DNA of 64,000 nt from Arthrobacter sp. MN05-02 (lineage in GTDB: Bacteria; Actinomycetota; Actinomycetes; Actinomycetales; Micrococcaceae): positions 1,240,001 through 1,304,000 of the forward strand of contig AP018697.1 in assembly GCA_004001285.1 (NCBI GenBank), read 5' to 3'. The number at the start of each line of letters is the position of its first letter. The stretch's first letter is position 1. The notes below the pieces were generated by a model. It did no database searches. It was not told the DNA's origin and was given only the letters and a program-made list of their open reading frames with translations. The translations under genes and the position numbers were made by a program. Below are positions 49,205 to 62,817 of the stretch, piece after piece.

Positions 49205-50454
49205 GAAGAACCGTCGCCGAACACCGGGCCGCCGTGGACGGGCTCCTGCGCCGGAGCAGCGGGTACGACGCCGGCCGGCCCGTCGCCCTCCCCCTCGCCG
49301 AGGCCCTCGGGCGGGCGCTGGCCGCGGACGTGCGGGCGCCGGTGAGCCTTCCCCCCTTCGACAACTCGCAGATGGACGGGTACGCCGTCCACGCCCGCGA
49401 CCTCGCCGACCCGGGCCGGCTCGTCGTGGCGGAGGCCATCCCCGCCGGTCGCGTACCCCCCGCGCTGGAAGCCGGGACGGCCGCGCCGATCATGACGGGT
49501 GCCATGCTGCCGGCCGGTGCCGCCGCCGTCGTGCCGATCGAACAGGCCGAGCCGGCGCAGTTCTACTCCGCCGCGGACCGCGAACGCGGGACGGTGTCGG
49601 TGGTCCTGCCCCACGGGATCCCGGACGGGCAGTTCGTGCGCCGCGCGGGCAGCGACCTCGGCGAGGGGGACGTGGCGCTTCCGGCGGGCACCCTGCTCGG
49701 GGCCGCACAGCTGGGGCTCCTCGCGGCCTGTGGGGTCGGCACGGTATCCGTCCGGCCGCGGTTCCGGGTGCTGCTCCTGTCCACGGGCGACGAGGTCGCC
49801 GAGCCCGGCACTCCGCTCGCGCCGTGCACGATCTACGACGCCAACACGACCCTGCTCGAGGCGGCGCTCCATGAGGCCGGCGCGGAGGTGGCGCGCCACC
49901 GGCTCGTCGGTGACGACCCCGCGGTCCTGAAAGACGCCCTCGCCGCGATCCCGGCCGGCAGCACCCACCTCGTCCTCAGCACCGGCGGCATCAGCCAGGG
50001 AGCGTACGAGGTGGTGAAGCAGGCGCTGGCGGACAGCAGCGTGGAGTTCTCCTCGGTGGCACTGCAGCCCGGCGGGCCCCAGGCGCACGGCACCATCTCC
50101 GGCGTGCCGTTCCTCGGCTTCCCCGGCAACCCGGTCAGCGCCGTCGTGTCCTTCGAGATGTTCCTCCGCCCGGCCCTCCGGCGGCTGACCGGCGTCCCGG
50201 CGCCGCGCCTGCTGCTGCAGGCCGTCCTCGGCGAGGACCTCGTGAGCCCCGAGGCCAAGCACCAGGTGCGGCGCGGACTCTATCGCGACGGTGCGGTGGT
50301 GCTGGTCGGGGGACCCGGGTCTCATCTCCTGCACGCCCTCGCGGCGTCGAACTGCCTCGTGCACGTTCCCGAGGGGGTCGCAGCCCTGCAGGCCGGGGAC
50401 CGCGTCGAGATCACCCTGCTCGGCCCCGTGCCCGATGATCCCTCCGCCGTCTAA
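49201..50454 (+). CDS. moeA: Molybdopterin molybdotransferase
   Basis: 417-residue MoeA, which inserts molybdate into adenylated molybdopterin. Features: LPPFDNSQMDGYAVHARD near the N terminus, GAAAVVPIEQAE, the MoCF-like domain VLLLSTGDEVAEPGTPLAPCTIYDAN, STGGISQGAYEVVKQAL and GFPGNPVSAVVSFEMFLRPAL. ATG overlaps the molybdoenzyme stop. Complete. Confidence 0.94.
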   Translation: MRRTVAEHRAAVDGLLRRSSGYDAGRPVALPLAEALGRALAADVRAPVSLPPFDNSQMDGYAVHARDLADPGRLVVAEAIPAGRVPPALEAGTAAPIMTGAMLPAGAAAVVPIEQAEPAQFYSAADRERGTVSVVLPHGIPDGQFVRRAGSDLGEGDVALPAGTLLGAAQLGLLAACGVGTVSVRPRFRVLLLSTGDEVAEPGTPLAPCTIYDANTTLLEAALHEAGAEVARHRLVGDDPAVLKDALAAIPAGSTHLVLSTGGISQGAYEVVKQALADSSVEFSSVALQPGGPQAHGTISGVPFLGFPGNPVSAVVSFEMFLRPALRRLTGVPAPRLLLQAVLGEDLVSPEAKHQVRRGLYRDGAVVLVGGPGSHLLHALAASNCLVHVPEGVAALQAGDRVEITLLGPVPDDPSAV

Positions 50455-50532
50455 TCCCTCCGCCGTCGCGGACGTGCTGGTCCCCGACCAGGCCGGTACT
50501 GGTTGAATGGGATCCGCAGAAAGGATCTCCCC

Positions 50533-51018
50533 ATGAACCCACCCTTCCCCGCGGACGGGCTGTCCCACGTCCGGGCCGACGGCACCGCCCACATGGTCGA
50601 CGTCTCCGGCAAGCAGCAGACGACCCGGCAGGCCGTCGCCGAGGCGACGCTCGAGACCACGCCCGACGTCGTCGCGCTCATCACGGACGGCGCACTGCCG
50701 AAGGGCGATGCCCTCGCCGTCGCCCGGGTCGCGGGCATCCTGGCCGCGAAGCAGACCTCGTCGCTGATCCCGCTGTGCCATCCGCTGCCCCTGTCCAAGG
50801 TCACCGTGGACTTCGAGCCGGACGGCGGGCACGTCCGGATCACCGCCCTCGTCAGGACCACCGCGCTCACGGGCGTCGAGATGGAGGCACTGACCGCCGT
50901 GTCCGTCGCGGCGCTGACGCTCTACGACATGATCAAGGCGGTCGACAAGCACGCCGTGATCAACGGGACGCGCGTGCTGTCCAAGTCCGGCGGCAAGAGT
51001 GGGGACTGGTCCGTATGA
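50533..51018 (+). CDS. moaC: Cyclic pyranopterin monophosphate synthase
   Basis: 161-residue second enzyme of Moco synthesis. The catalytic segments [20 protein letters not shown] and [26 protein letters not shown] are intact. ATG 50533 is used because AAAGGA precedes it and because relatives begin near [18 protein letters not shown]; an ATG ten codons upstream is less likely. Overlaps mogA by four bases. Confidence 0.94.
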   Translation: MNPPFPADGLSHVRADGTAHMVDVSGKQQTTRQAVAEATLETTPDVVALITDGALPKGDALAVARVAGILAAKQTSSLIPLCHPLPLSKVTVDFEPDGGHVRITALVRTTALTGVEMEALTAVSVAALTLYDMIKAVDKHAVINGTRVLSKSGGKSGDWSV

Positions 51019-51500
51019 GTGCCCTGCGACCCGCAGCCGTCGTCGTCGCCTCCACCCGGGCGGCCGCCGGGACGTACGAGGACGAGTGCGGCCCCGCCAT
51101 CGCGGACTGGCTCTACCGCCACGGATTCGCCGTCGCCGACGCGGTGGTGGTTCCCGACGGCGACGCCGTGGGGGCGGCCATCGGCACGGCGCTGGAGGCC
51201 CGGCCCGCCGTGCTCATCACGAGTGGCGGCACGGGACTGAGCGCCGACGACGCCACCCCGGAACAGACCGTGCCGTACCTCACCCGGAGCCTGCCGGGGA
51301 TCATGGAAGCCATCCGTCGTGCGGGCTCGGAGAAGGTCCCCACCGCCGTCCTCAGCCGCGGGCTGGCCGGCACGGCGGGATCGACCTTCGTGATCAACCT
51401 GCCGGGGTCACCCGGCGGTGTCCGCGACGGTCTCGCCGTGCTCTCGCCACTCATCGACCACATCTGCTCGCAGCTGGAGGGTTCCCATGACCACCGGTGA
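51015..51500 (+). CDS. MogA/MoaB family molybdopterin adenylyltransferase
   Basis: 161-residue MoCF-fold protein that adenylates molybdopterin before metal insertion by MoeA. Signature [20 protein letters not shown] and [26 protein letters not shown] are present. ATG 51015 overlaps the moaC stop; its end overlaps moaE by 14 bases. Whether it is orthologous to MogA or MoaB cannot be decided by eye. Confidence 0.9.
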   Translation: MSALRPAAVVVASTRAAAGTYEDECGPAIADWLYRHGFAVADAVVVPDGDAVGAAIGTALEARPAVLITSGGTGLSADDATPEQTVPYLTRSLPGIMEAIRRAGSEKVPTAVLSRGLAGTAGSTFVINLPGSPGGVRDGLAVLSPLIDHICSQLEGSHDHR

Positions 51501-51921
51501 CGTCGTCCACGCATCCGTGGCCGCCACCCCCATCACCCCCGAGGAGGCGTACGCGGGCGTCGACTCCCCGCTCTGCGGGGCCGTCGTCGGCTTCAGCGGC
51601 GTGGTGCGGAACCACGACGGCGGACGCGACGTGACGTCCCTGGCCTACTCCGCGCACCCCAGCGCCGAGCGGATCATCCGCGAGGTCGCCGAGGAGATCG
51701 CGGCCCGTCACGACGGCATCCGGATCTGGGTCGCCCACCGCGTCGGACCGCTGGCGATCGGTGATCAGGCGCTCGTCGCGGCCGTCGGGGCGGCGCACCG
51801 GGGCGAGGCCTTCCGGGCCTGCTCCGACCTGGTGGACCTGGTGAAGGAGCGGGTCCCCATCTGGAAGGAGCAGTTCTTCGCCGACGGGACCGTGGAATGG
51901 GTCGGGGCCGGGACGGAACAG

Positions 51922-51924
<3 letters not shown>
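51487..51924 (+). CDS. moaE: Molybdopterin synthase catalytic subunit
   Basis: 145-residue large subunit that receives sulfur from MoaD. Landmarks: CGAVVGFSGVVRNHDGGRDVTSLAYSAHPSAE in pieces, IWVAHRVGPLAIGDQALVAAV and the active-site lysine region DLVKERVPIWKEQFFADGTVEWV. ATG at 51487 overlaps the mogA end. Confidence 0.94.
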
Positions 51925-53192
<1,268 letters not shown>

Positions 53193-53212
53193 CAGCGGAC
53201 GCGTACGCCCGG

Positions 53213-54393
53213 CTACCGCCGGGCGGCGGCTGAGCCGTCCCGGGCGGCGTTCGCGGCGCCGGAGGCCAGCAGCTCCAGCGGACCGCGGGAGCGGATGCGG
53301 TGGAAGAGGATGCCGATCGCCACCGCGGCGATCACCTGCAGCCAGTAGAGCTGCGTCGGATCGGGCAGGGGGGCCAGCTCGTCCGCCCAGCTCATGACGC
53401 AGATGTGCAGGCTGTACAGGGTCAGGGTCATGGCCCCCGGGGCCGACAGCGGCAGGAGCGCGGAGGGGGGAAGCGCCGCGTCAGCAGCAGGCACACTGCG
53501 ACGACGGCCGCCGCGGACCCCGCGACGTGCACCAGGTCGAGCGTCGTCCCCGAATGCGGTGCGCTGACCGCGAGCCACCACCAGGAGCCGGACTGGTCCA
53601 CGCCGGCCAGCCCGACGTCGAGCATCGCCTCCAGCGGGTAGCGGCTCCCGTCCGGCGTCCCGAGGAGCGCAGCGAGGCCACCACCCGGTCCGAGGAGCTG
53701 GGCGCTGAGGAGCTTCGCCCCGACCGCTGCGGCGACGCCGGCACCGAGGAGCCCCAGCTGGACCCCGAGCCGCGACAGGTCGAGCCGTCCGAGCATCATG
53801 CCCACGAGGAGGAAGCCGAGCCACTGCAGCACCGGGTAGTAGCCCGTCAGGAAGATGTCGGCGGCCAGCGTCTGCGGCACGAGGAAGTGGTCGAAGACCG
53901 GGTTGCCGCCGAGCGACTCCGGATCCACGCCGGCGGCCACCACGGGCCGCAGCAGGTAGGCCGCGACGGGAGCCAGCAGCAGCCAGCCCGCGGCCCATGC
54001 GGCGAGCGGCTTCACGCGGAGGCCGGTGAACGGCAGCGCCACCAGGAACAGCACTCCGTAGTGGAACAGGATGATGGCGATGTTGGTCTCGACCCCGCCG
54101 AGCACGAGCCCGATCAGCGCGATGACCACGGCCCGCACCGCGATGCCCCGACGGTCGGCCGACAGCGTATGGTCGCGGTGCAGGGTACTCCCGCCCGTCA
54201 GGAGCGCGAGCCCGACGCCTGCGACGACGGCGAAGAGCCCCGAGGCGCGGCCCGAGAAGAGCAGGGCGGTCCAGGTGGCCTCGGTGGTACCCGGCGTGTA
54301 GAGGGGGAGGACGTGCGTGCTCATCATGCCGAAGAGCGCCACGCCCCGGGCCGCATCGATCCCGGTCAACCGCCGCGCGGGCTTCGTGTGCAT
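53213..54393 (-). CDS. DUF418/YeiB-like integral membrane protein (frame broken)
   Basis: Polytopic protein of about ten helices beginning RRLTGIDAARGVALFGMMSTHVLP, the N-terminal signature of DUF418/heparan N-acetyltransferase-like proteins, and ending with the DUF418-type LTLYSLHICVMSW and LLASGAANAARD. The run of six G at 53465-53470 shifts the frame; removal of two bases (or addition of one) joins the parts for 392-393 residues. This is the one lesion where insertion and deletion cannot be told apart. ATG at 54393. An acyltransferase role has been proposed for relatives; the substrate is unknown. Confidence 0.8.
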
Positions 54394-54480
54394 CCCGCCA
54401 TGGTCGCACAGCCGGCTCCACCCCTCCCGAGGGCGCGCGTCCACGGGGTGGCCGGTCCTCCGAGCCGCGGGTGGACCGGG

Positions 54481-54486
54481 TAACGT
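54481..54486 (+). promoter_or_regulatory. -10 hexamer of a leaderless promoter for dapA
   Basis: TAACGT followed by TTAACCC and the ATG at 54494. The AT-rich stretch is conspicuous here and no ribosome site is present. Confidence 0.5.
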
Positions 54487-54493
54487 TTAACCC

Positions 54494-55429
54494 ATGGTTG
54501 AAACCCCCTCGCGCATCCTCCCGTTCGGCTCCCTCGTGACCGCGATGGTCACGCCCTTCACCGCCGACGGCTCCGTGGACTTCGATGCCACGGTCGCCCT
54601 CGCCACGAAACTGGTCGACGACGGCTCCGACGGGCTGGTCGTGTCCGGCACCACCGGTGAGACCTCCACGCTCGAGGACTCCGAGAAGGAGGACCTCTAC
54701 CGCGTGGTCGTCGAGACCGTGGGGGACCGGGCCCGCGTGATCGCGGGCACGGGCACGAACCACACCTCGCACTCGGTGGAGATGGCGCGGCGCGCCGAGC
54801 GCACGGGCGCCCACGGGCAGCTCGTCGTGACGCCGTACTACAACAAGCCCACCCAGGCCGGCGTGCTCGGCCACTTCTCCGCCGTCGCCGAAGCGAGCGA
54901 CCTGCCGATCATGATCTACGACATCCCGGGCCGCTCCGGCATCCCCATCACCACGGAGACGATGCTCCGCCTCGCCGACCACCCCCGCATCCTGGCCCTG
55001 AAGGACGCGAAGGCCGACTTCGCCGCCGTGACCCGCGTCCTCGCCAACACCGACCTCGACGTCTACTCCGGCGACGACGGGCTCACCCTCCCGTGGATGG
55101 CCGCAGGTGCCGTCGGCGTCGTCAGCGTCAGCGCCCACGTCGCGACCGCTGCCTTCCGCCGCCTCGTCGACGCCGCCGCCGCCGGGGACCTCGCCGAGGC
55201 GCGCCGCATCCACTTCGACCTCGACCCGGTGATCCGCGCGGTCATGACGCATCTCCCGGGTGCGGTGTCCGCGAAGCACATCCTGCACCTGCAGGGCGTG
55301 CTCCCGAACGCCGTCGTGCGCCTGCCCCTCGTGGAAGCGGACCAGCGCGAGCTGGAGCCGGTGCTCGCCGACCTCGCGGAGGCGGGCTGGAACCTCGGGG
55401 CCTTCGCCCGCGAGGGCGTCCGGTCATGA
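54494..55429 (+). CDS. dapA: 4-hydroxy-tetrahydrodipicolinate synthase
   Basis: 311-residue aldolase-type enzyme condensing pyruvate with aspartate semialdehyde. Landmarks: GSLVTAMVTPFTADGSVDFD, VSGTTGETSTLEDSEKEDL, the catalytic tyrosine in VVTPYYNKPTQAGVL, IYDIPGRSGIPI and the Schiff-base lysine in ILALKDAKADF. Complete. It overlaps the RNase J gene by four bases, an arrangement common in Actinobacteria. Confidence 0.95.
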   Translation: MVETPSRILPFGSLVTAMVTPFTADGSVDFDATVALATKLVDDGSDGLVVSGTTGETSTLEDSEKEDLYRVVVETVGDRARVIAGTGTNHTSHSVEMARRAERTGAHGQLVVTPYYNKPTQAGVLGHFSAVAEASDLPIMIYDIPGRSGIPITTETMLRLADHPRILALKDAKADFAAVTRVLANTDLDVYSGDDGLTLPWMAAGAVGVVSVSAHVATAAFRRLVDAAAAGDLAEARRIHFDLDPVIRAVMTHLPGAVSAKHILHLQGVLPNAVVRLPLVEADQRELEPVLADLAEAGWNLGAFAREGVRS

Positions 55430-57126
55430 GCGACGCGGCCGGCGTCGGACCGGCGGCCCGCGCCCTGCCGCCGGCCCTCGAACCCGGCACGCTGCGCGTC
55501 GTGCCGCTGGGCGGACTCGGTGAGATCGGCCGCAACATGGCGGTGTTCGAGATCTCCGGCAAACTCCTGATCGTCGACTGCGGAGTGCTCTTCCCCGAGA
55601 AGACCCAGCCCGGTGTCGACCTGATCCTGCCCGACTTCTCCTACCTCGAGGACAGGCTCGACGACATCGTCGGCCTCGTCCTCACCCACGGCCACGAGGA
55701 CCACATCGGCGCGGTCCCGTACCTGCTGCGCCTGAAGGCCGACATCCCCGTCATCGGTTCCCAGCTGACCCTCGCCCTGATCGAGGCGAAGCTGCAGGAG
55801 CACCGCATCCGCCCGTACACCCTGACGGTGTCCGAGGGGCAGATCGAGCAGTTCGGCCCCTTCGAGTGCGAGTTCGTCGCGGTCAACCACTCCATCCCCG
55901 ACGCCCTCGCCGTGTTCATCCGCACCGAGGCGGGGAACGTCCTGCACACGGGCGACTTCAAGATGGACCAGCTGCCGCTCGACGGACGCATCACCGACCT
56001 GCGCGCCTTCGCCCGCCTCGGCGAGGAGGGTGTTGACCTCTTTCTGGTCGACTCGACGAACGCCGACGTCCCCGGCTTCACGACGGCGGAGCGCGAGATC
56101 GGCCCCGTCCTCGAGAACCTGTTCGGCCAGGTCCGCAAGCGCATCATCGTCGCGTCGTTCTCCTCGCACGTCCACCGCGTGCAGCAGGTGCTCGACGCCG
56201 CCTCCGCCCACGGGCGCTTCGTGTGCTTCGCGGGGCGGTCGATGGTGCGGAACATGGCGATCGCGGCGAAGCTCGGGTACCTCAAGGTCCCGGAGGGCAT
56301 CCTCGTGGACATCAAGAACGTGGACGACCTCCCCGACGACCGCGTGGTCCTCATGTCCACCGGCTCGCAGGGCGAGCCCATGGCAGCGCTGTCCCGGATG
56401 GCCAACGGTGACCACCGCATCACGGTCGGCAAGGGCGACACCGTCATCCTTGCGTCCTCGCTCATCCCCGGCAACGAGAACGCCGTCTACCGTGTCATCA
56501 ACGGGCTGCTGAAGCTCGGCGCCGACGTCATCCACAAGGGCAACGCGAAGGTCCACGTGTCCGGCCACGCCGCAGCCGGCGAGCTCCTCTACTGCTACAA
56601 CATCCTGAGGCCGAAGAACGTCATGCCCGTGCACGGCGAGACCCGCCACCTCATCGCCAACGGCAGGCTGGCACAGCAGACGGGAGTCCCGGCGGCGAAC
56701 GTCCTGCTCACCGAGGACGGGTCGGTGATCGACCTCGTGGACGGCAGGGCCCGCGTGGTGGGCGCCATCGAGTGCGGCTACGTGTACGTCGACGGATCCA
56801 GCGTCGGCGAGATCACGGACGCGGACCTCAAGGACCGCCGGATCCTCGGGGAGGAGGGCTTCATCTCGATCATCACGGTCGTCAACAGGACCACCGGGAA
56901 GATCGTCTCCGGCCCCGACATCCATGCCCGTGGATTCGCCGAGGACAGCTCCGTCTTCGACGAGATCAAGCCCCGGATCAGCGAGGCCCTCGAGGAAGCC
57001 GTGATGCACACTCCGGAGCACACCACGTACCAGCTGCAGCAGGTGGTGCGCCGTGTGGTCGGCACCTGGGTCAACCGGCGCCTGCGCAGGCGTCCCATGA
57101 TCATCCCGGTGGTGCTCGAGGCCTGA
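55426..57126 (+). CDS. rnj: Ribonuclease J
   Basis: 566-residue metallo-beta-lactamase/beta-CASP ribonuclease with both endo- and 5'-3' exonuclease potential. The zinc motif is LTHGHEDHIGAVPYLL, with further ligands in VNHSIPDA and HTGDFKMD. The beta-CASP part has STNADVPGFTTAE, VASFSSHVHRVQQVL and SGHAAAGEL; HGETRHL completes the site, and a C-terminal domain follows. ATG 55426 overlaps dapA. Intact. Confidence 0.95.
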   Translation: MSDAAGVGPAARALPPALEPGTLRVVPLGGLGEIGRNMAVFEISGKLLIVDCGVLFPEKTQPGVDLILPDFSYLEDRLDDIVGLVLTHGHEDHIGAVPYLLRLKADIPVIGSQLTLALIEAKLQEHRIRPYTLTVSEGQIEQFGPFECEFVAVNHSIPDALAVFIRTEAGNVLHTGDFKMDQLPLDGRITDLRAFARLGEEGVDLFLVDSTNADVPGFTTAEREIGPVLENLFGQVRKRIIVASFSSHVHRVQQVLDAASAHGRFVCFAGRSMVRNMAIAAKLGYLKVPEGILVDIKNVDDLPDDRVVLMSTGSQGEPMAALSRMANGDHRITVGKGDTVILASSLIPGNENAVYRVINGLLKLGADVIHKGNAKVHVSGHAAAGELLYCYNILRPKNVMPVHGETRHLIANGRLAQQTGVPAANVLLTEDGSVIDLVDGRARVVGAIECGYVYVDGSSVGEITDADLKDRRILGEEGFISIITVVNRTTGKIVSGPDIHARGFAEDSSVFDEIKPRISEALEEAVMHTPEHTTYQLQQVVRRVVGTWVNRRLRRRPMIIPVVLEA

Positions 57127-57231
57127 CCCCGCGCGGCCGGCACGTCACGGGCCCCGGCGCGTCGCCTGCACCGGCCCCGCGGGAAGCCGGAAATCCGACG
57201 CTTCGGGGGCCCGTCCGGTACCGTGAGGATC

Positions 57232-60093
<2,862 letters not shown>

Positions 60094-60102
60094 CCTGACA
60101 TC

Positions 60103-60690
60103 GTGAGTACCTCCCCGAGCCCGGCGGTGCCGGTCCTGAACATCGCGAACGTCCTCACCGTCGTGCGCATCCTGCTGGTGCCGTTCTTCATCTGGTTCCT
60201 CCTGCTCGACGACGGACGGGCAGGGTTGTTCCGCTGGCTGGCGGTCGCGACGTTCGTCGTCGCCATCTACACGGACAAGCTCGACGGGGACCTCGCCCGC
60301 AGCCGCGGCCTGATCACCGACTTCGGGAAGATCGCCGACCCGATCGCGGACAAGCTGCTCATCGGCTCCGCGCTGGTGCTGCTCTCGGTGCTGGGCGAGC
60401 TGTGGTGGTGGGTCACCATCCTGATCCTCGTCCGCGAGATCGGCATCACGCTCCTGCGGTTCGCCGTCATCCGGTACGGCGTCATGCCGGCATCCCGTGG
60501 CGGCAAGCTCAAGACCGTCGTGCAGACCGCCGCGATCCTGCTGTTCCTCATCCCGTTGCAGGCGGTCGCGGGGGACTGGGCCTGGTGGCTCGCCGCGGGT
60601 GTGATGGCCGCCGCGACGGCGATCACCGTGGTGACCGGCGTCGACTACATCGTCCAGGCGATACGCCTGCGGGCGGGTGCCCGCCGGTGA
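60103..60690 (+). CDS. pgsA: CDP-diacylglycerol-glycerol-3-phosphate 3-phosphatidyltransferase
   Basis: 195-residue membrane enzyme for phosphatidylglycerol phosphate. The CDP-alcohol phosphotransferase motif D-x2-DG-x2-AR-x8-G-x3-D-x3-D is seen in DKLDGDLARSR and GKIADPIADK. About five helices, N terminus NIANVLTVVRILLVPFFIWF. GTG start nine bases after ftsK. It overlaps the CinA-type gene by four bases, as in many Actinobacteria. Confidence 0.93.
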   Translation: MSTSPSPAVPVLNIANVLTVVRILLVPFFIWFLLLDDGRAGLFRWLAVATFVVAIYTDKLDGDLARSRGLITDFGKIADPIADKLLIGSALVLLSVLGELWWWVTILILVREIGITLLRFAVIRYGVMPASRGGKLKTVVQTAAILLFLIPLQAVAGDWAWWLAAGVMAAATAITVVTGVDYIVQAIRLRAGARR

Positions 60691-61184
60691 CGTCGGCGGG
60701 ACCTGCGGCCGGGGTCGTCGCGCTGGCGTCCGGGCTCGGCCTCACCATTGCCACGGCCGAGTCGCTGACGGCCGGGATGGTCGCCGCGTCCCTGGCCGCC
60801 GTCCCCGGTGCGTCGGCCGTCCTGCAGGGCGGCATAGTCGCCTATCAGGTCTCGGTCAAGCAGGACCTCCTGGGCGTGGACGGCGAGCTCCTCGCCACCG
60901 CGGGAGCCGTCGATCCACGCGTCGCCGCGGCGATGGCCGACGGCGTCCGGCTGGCGCTCTCCGCAGACATCGGCGTCTCCACGACCGGTGTCGCGGGCCC
61001 CGCGCCGCACGAGGGGAAGCCCGTGGGCACCGTGTTCACGGCGATCTCCACGTCCGCCGGCACCGAGGCGTTCGGCCATTCCTTCTCCGGCGACCGCGCG
61101 AGCATCAGGAGTGCCTCCTGCGACGCCGTGCTCCGTGAGCTCCTCGACGAACTGTCAAGGGGAACAAACGGGGGTCGGGGGTAG
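60687..61184 (+). CDS. pncC: CinA C-terminal family nicotinamide-nucleotide amidohydrolase
   Basis: 165-residue single-domain CinA_C protein, here without the N-terminal MoaB-like half of full CinA. Motifs: LTIATAESLTAGMVAASLAAVPGAS split over the conserved TAESLTAG, GGIVAYQVSVKQDLLGV and STTGVAGPAPHEGKPVGTV. It hydrolyses NMN in NAD salvage in characterised members. GTG 60687 overlaps pgsA. Position ahead of the ClgR-like gene and recA is conserved. Confidence 0.9.
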   Translation: MTSAGPAAGVVALASGLGLTIATAESLTAGMVAASLAAVPGASAVLQGGIVAYQVSVKQDLLGVDGELLATAGAVDPRVAAAMADGVRLALSADIGVSTTGVAGPAPHEGKPVGTVFTAISTSAGTEAFGHSFSGDRASIRSASCDAVLRELLDELSRGTNGGRG

Positions 61185-61400
61185 TTATAAACACTGCCGG
61201 CCGTTGATAGGGTTGGCGACTCAGGCTCAAGCAGATCGGGCAGGTCATCATCACGCGGCATCCGCGATTCCGGCGGTGCCGCATCACTGAGGGAGCAAGC
61301 GATACAGATGGTAAAGCAGCCCGTATCCGTAAACGGCGTCGTCCGTTGGCGTGATGTGGGGTTGGCAGAGGATGCACAACGCAAGCCCAAGGAGCGCAAG

Positions 61401-61748
61401 ATGGTAGTTCTCCGCCATGAAATCGGCGACGTCCTCCGTGACGTCCGCCAGCGCCAGGGCCGTACCCTGCGTGAGGTGTCGCACAGTGCGAGGGTCTCCC
61501 TCGGATACCTCAGCGAGGTCGAGCGTGGACAGAAGGAAGCATCCTCCGAACTCCTCTCATCAATCTGCAGTGCACTCGAGGTGCCGCTCTCCTCGATGCT
61601 GCGGGAAGTCAGCGACCGCCTGGCAGAAGCAGAAGGCGTATCGATCCCGGACACCATTCCGCAGGAGTTCTCCCGGGAGTTCGGCGAGGACCTCTCCGAC
61701 GAACTGAACGACGACTTCCGTCGGGGACTGGCGGCGACGAACCGCTAG
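61401..61748 (+). CDS. ClgR-like Cro/C1-type helix-turn-helix regulator
   Basis: 115-residue XRE-type regulator like ClgR (Rv2745c), which activates Clp protease genes. The DNA-binding region is [40 protein letters not shown] and [14 protein letters not shown], very close to ClgR. ATG 61401 has AAGGAG seven bases upstream and matches the start of ClgR. An in-frame ATG at 61308 would add 31 residues ([20 protein letters not shown] and on) of lower GC3 but protein-like content; it may be a true extended start. The AT-rich GTTATAAAC at 61186-61194 is a plausible promoter. Confidence 0.85.
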   Translation: MVVLRHEIGDVLRDVRQRQGRTLREVSHSARVSLGYLSEVERGQKEASSELLSSICSALEVPLSSMLREVSDRLAEAEGVSIPDTIPQEFSREFGEDLSDELNDDFRRGLAATNR

Positions 61749-61761
61749 TACCCCCACGACA

Positions 61762-61795
61762 AGGAAGGCCCGTCCCCGCAGGGACGGGCCTTCCT
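61762..61795. terminator. Bidirectional terminator between the ClgR-like and MarR genes
   Basis: Perfect 15-base arms AGGAAGGCCCGTCCC (61762-61776) and GGGACGGGCCTTCCT (61781-61795) around CGCA, between convergent genes. Confidence 0.75.
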
Positions 61796-61803
61796 GCCGT
61801 CCG

Positions 61804-62313
61804 CTACCAGTTGTCCTTGGTGTACGTGTTGTTCAGCTGTGCGATCAGGGTCCCGAGCCGGGTCAGGTCCTCGACGTCCCAGTCCTCCATCAGCTGGTGG
61901 AACGCCTGCTTGCGCGCGGTCTGGGCCGCGACGAGCTGATTCGTCCCGGCATCCGTCAGGGAGATCGACTGTGCACGCCCGTCGAGGGGGTCGGCTTCCT
62001 TCTGCACCAGTCCGAGCTGTTCCAGCATGGCGATCTGGCGGCTGACCGAAGGCTTGCCCACCCCGACGCTCGCTGCGATGTCCGTGAGGCGCATGGAGCC
62101 TTCACGCTGCAGGATCACCAGCAGTCCGTAGGCCGCGGGCTCCATGTCGGGGTGCACGCGGCGGGCGACCTTGTAGGAATTCGACCGAGCGCGGCGCCAC
62201 AGCATGCTGAGCTGTTGTTCGAGGGCCTCGATGGCGGCGTCGGTGTCGGCATCTTCCCCGGGGTAGGCTGCAAGGCCCGGGCCGGGGTCGGTGGTGCTCG
62301 GCTTCGCGTTCAT
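61804..62313 (-). CDS. MarR family transcriptional regulator
   Basis: 169-residue winged-helix regulator: LEQQLSMLWRRARSNSYKVA, the core PAAYGLLVILQREGSMRLTDIAASVGVGKPSVSRQIAMLEQLGL and the wing KEADPLDGRAQSISLTDAG. The start at 62313 is set by TACAAT six bases upstream on the minus strand; a longer frame back to 62394 would include that promoter. GGAGA-CA-TCTCC at 62341-62352 could be an operator. Target genes are unknown. Confidence 0.88.
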   Translation of the reverse strand: MNAKPSTTDPGPGLAAYPGEDADTDAAIEALEQQLSMLWRRARSNSYKVARRVHPDMEPAAYGLLVILQREGSMRLTDIAASVGVGKPSVSRQIAMLEQLGLVQKEADPLDGRAQSISLTDAGTNQLVAAQTARKQAFHQLMEDWDVEDLTRLGTLIAQLNNTYTKDNW

Positions 62314-62319
62314 GGGCCC

Positions 62320-62325
62320 ATTGTA
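62320..62325 (-). promoter_or_regulatory. -10 hexamer of a leaderless promoter for the MarR gene
   Basis: TACAAT on the minus strand, separated from the ATG at 62313 by GGGCCC. One of the clearest leaderless promoters in the window. Confidence 0.6.
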
Positions 62326-62399
62326 GGGTTCCGCCGGAGCGGAGACATCTCCGCAGGACGGTTCGTGCTGCACCGGTACACGAGAGCGAGGCACTGAAG

Positions 62400-62618
62400 A
62401 TGCGATTGAGTGATTTCTGGCGGTTGATGGACGACGAGTTCGGCGAGCGGTATTCCAGGACCCTCGCCCGGGACCTGGTGGTCGACCGGCTGGGCGACAG
62501 GACCGCCGCGGAGGCGCTGGGCGCCGGGGTGGATCCCAAGGTCGTCTGGGAGGCCGTGTGCCGGGCGCAGGACGTGCCGCGCGAGCGGTGGCTGGGGCGC
62601 GACATCAAGCCGCGATGA
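62400..62618 (+). CDS. DUF3046 family protein
   Basis: 72-residue actinobacterial protein, MRLSDFWRLMDDEFGERYSR at the start and VWEAVCRAQDVPRERWLGRD at the end. DUF3046 genes typically lie just ahead of recA. No function is known. ATG at 62400. Confidence 0.9.
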   Translation: MRLSDFWRLMDDEFGERYSRTLARDLVVDRLGDRTAAEALGAGVDPKVVWEAVCRAQDVPRERWLGRDIKPR

Positions 62619-62664
62619 CCCTTCGGAGGCCGGAAGGACGACACGCTCGCGGCCCTGCGGATAA

Positions 62665-62680
62665 TCGAATATCTGTTCGG
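62665..62680. promoter_or_regulatory. LexA (SOS) box upstream of recA
   Basis: TCGAATATCTGTTCGG fits the actinobacterial TCGAAC-N4-GTTCGA box with a mismatch in each arm (T for C at position 6, G for A at position 16). It lies across the -35 region of the -10 at 62688-62693, where bound LexA would block transcription. Confidence 0.75.
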
Positions 62681-62687
62681 ATCGGAC

Positions 62688-62693
62688 TATACT
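62688..62693 (+). promoter_or_regulatory. -10 element of the recA promoter
   Basis: TATACT, 7 bases after the SOS box and about 125 bases before the recA ATG. The intervening leader 62701-62817 holds no gene that I can see. Confidence 0.6.
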
Positions 62694-62817
62694 AGTGGTG
62701 GAGGCGGCACGCTCCTGTGCACATAGCGGCGGCCCACCTCAAACTGTCGGCGCAGACCAATACAGTCGAGAAGAACACGTAAACAGGCCAGTTGGCCATG
62801 GACAACCGAGGTGAAGA

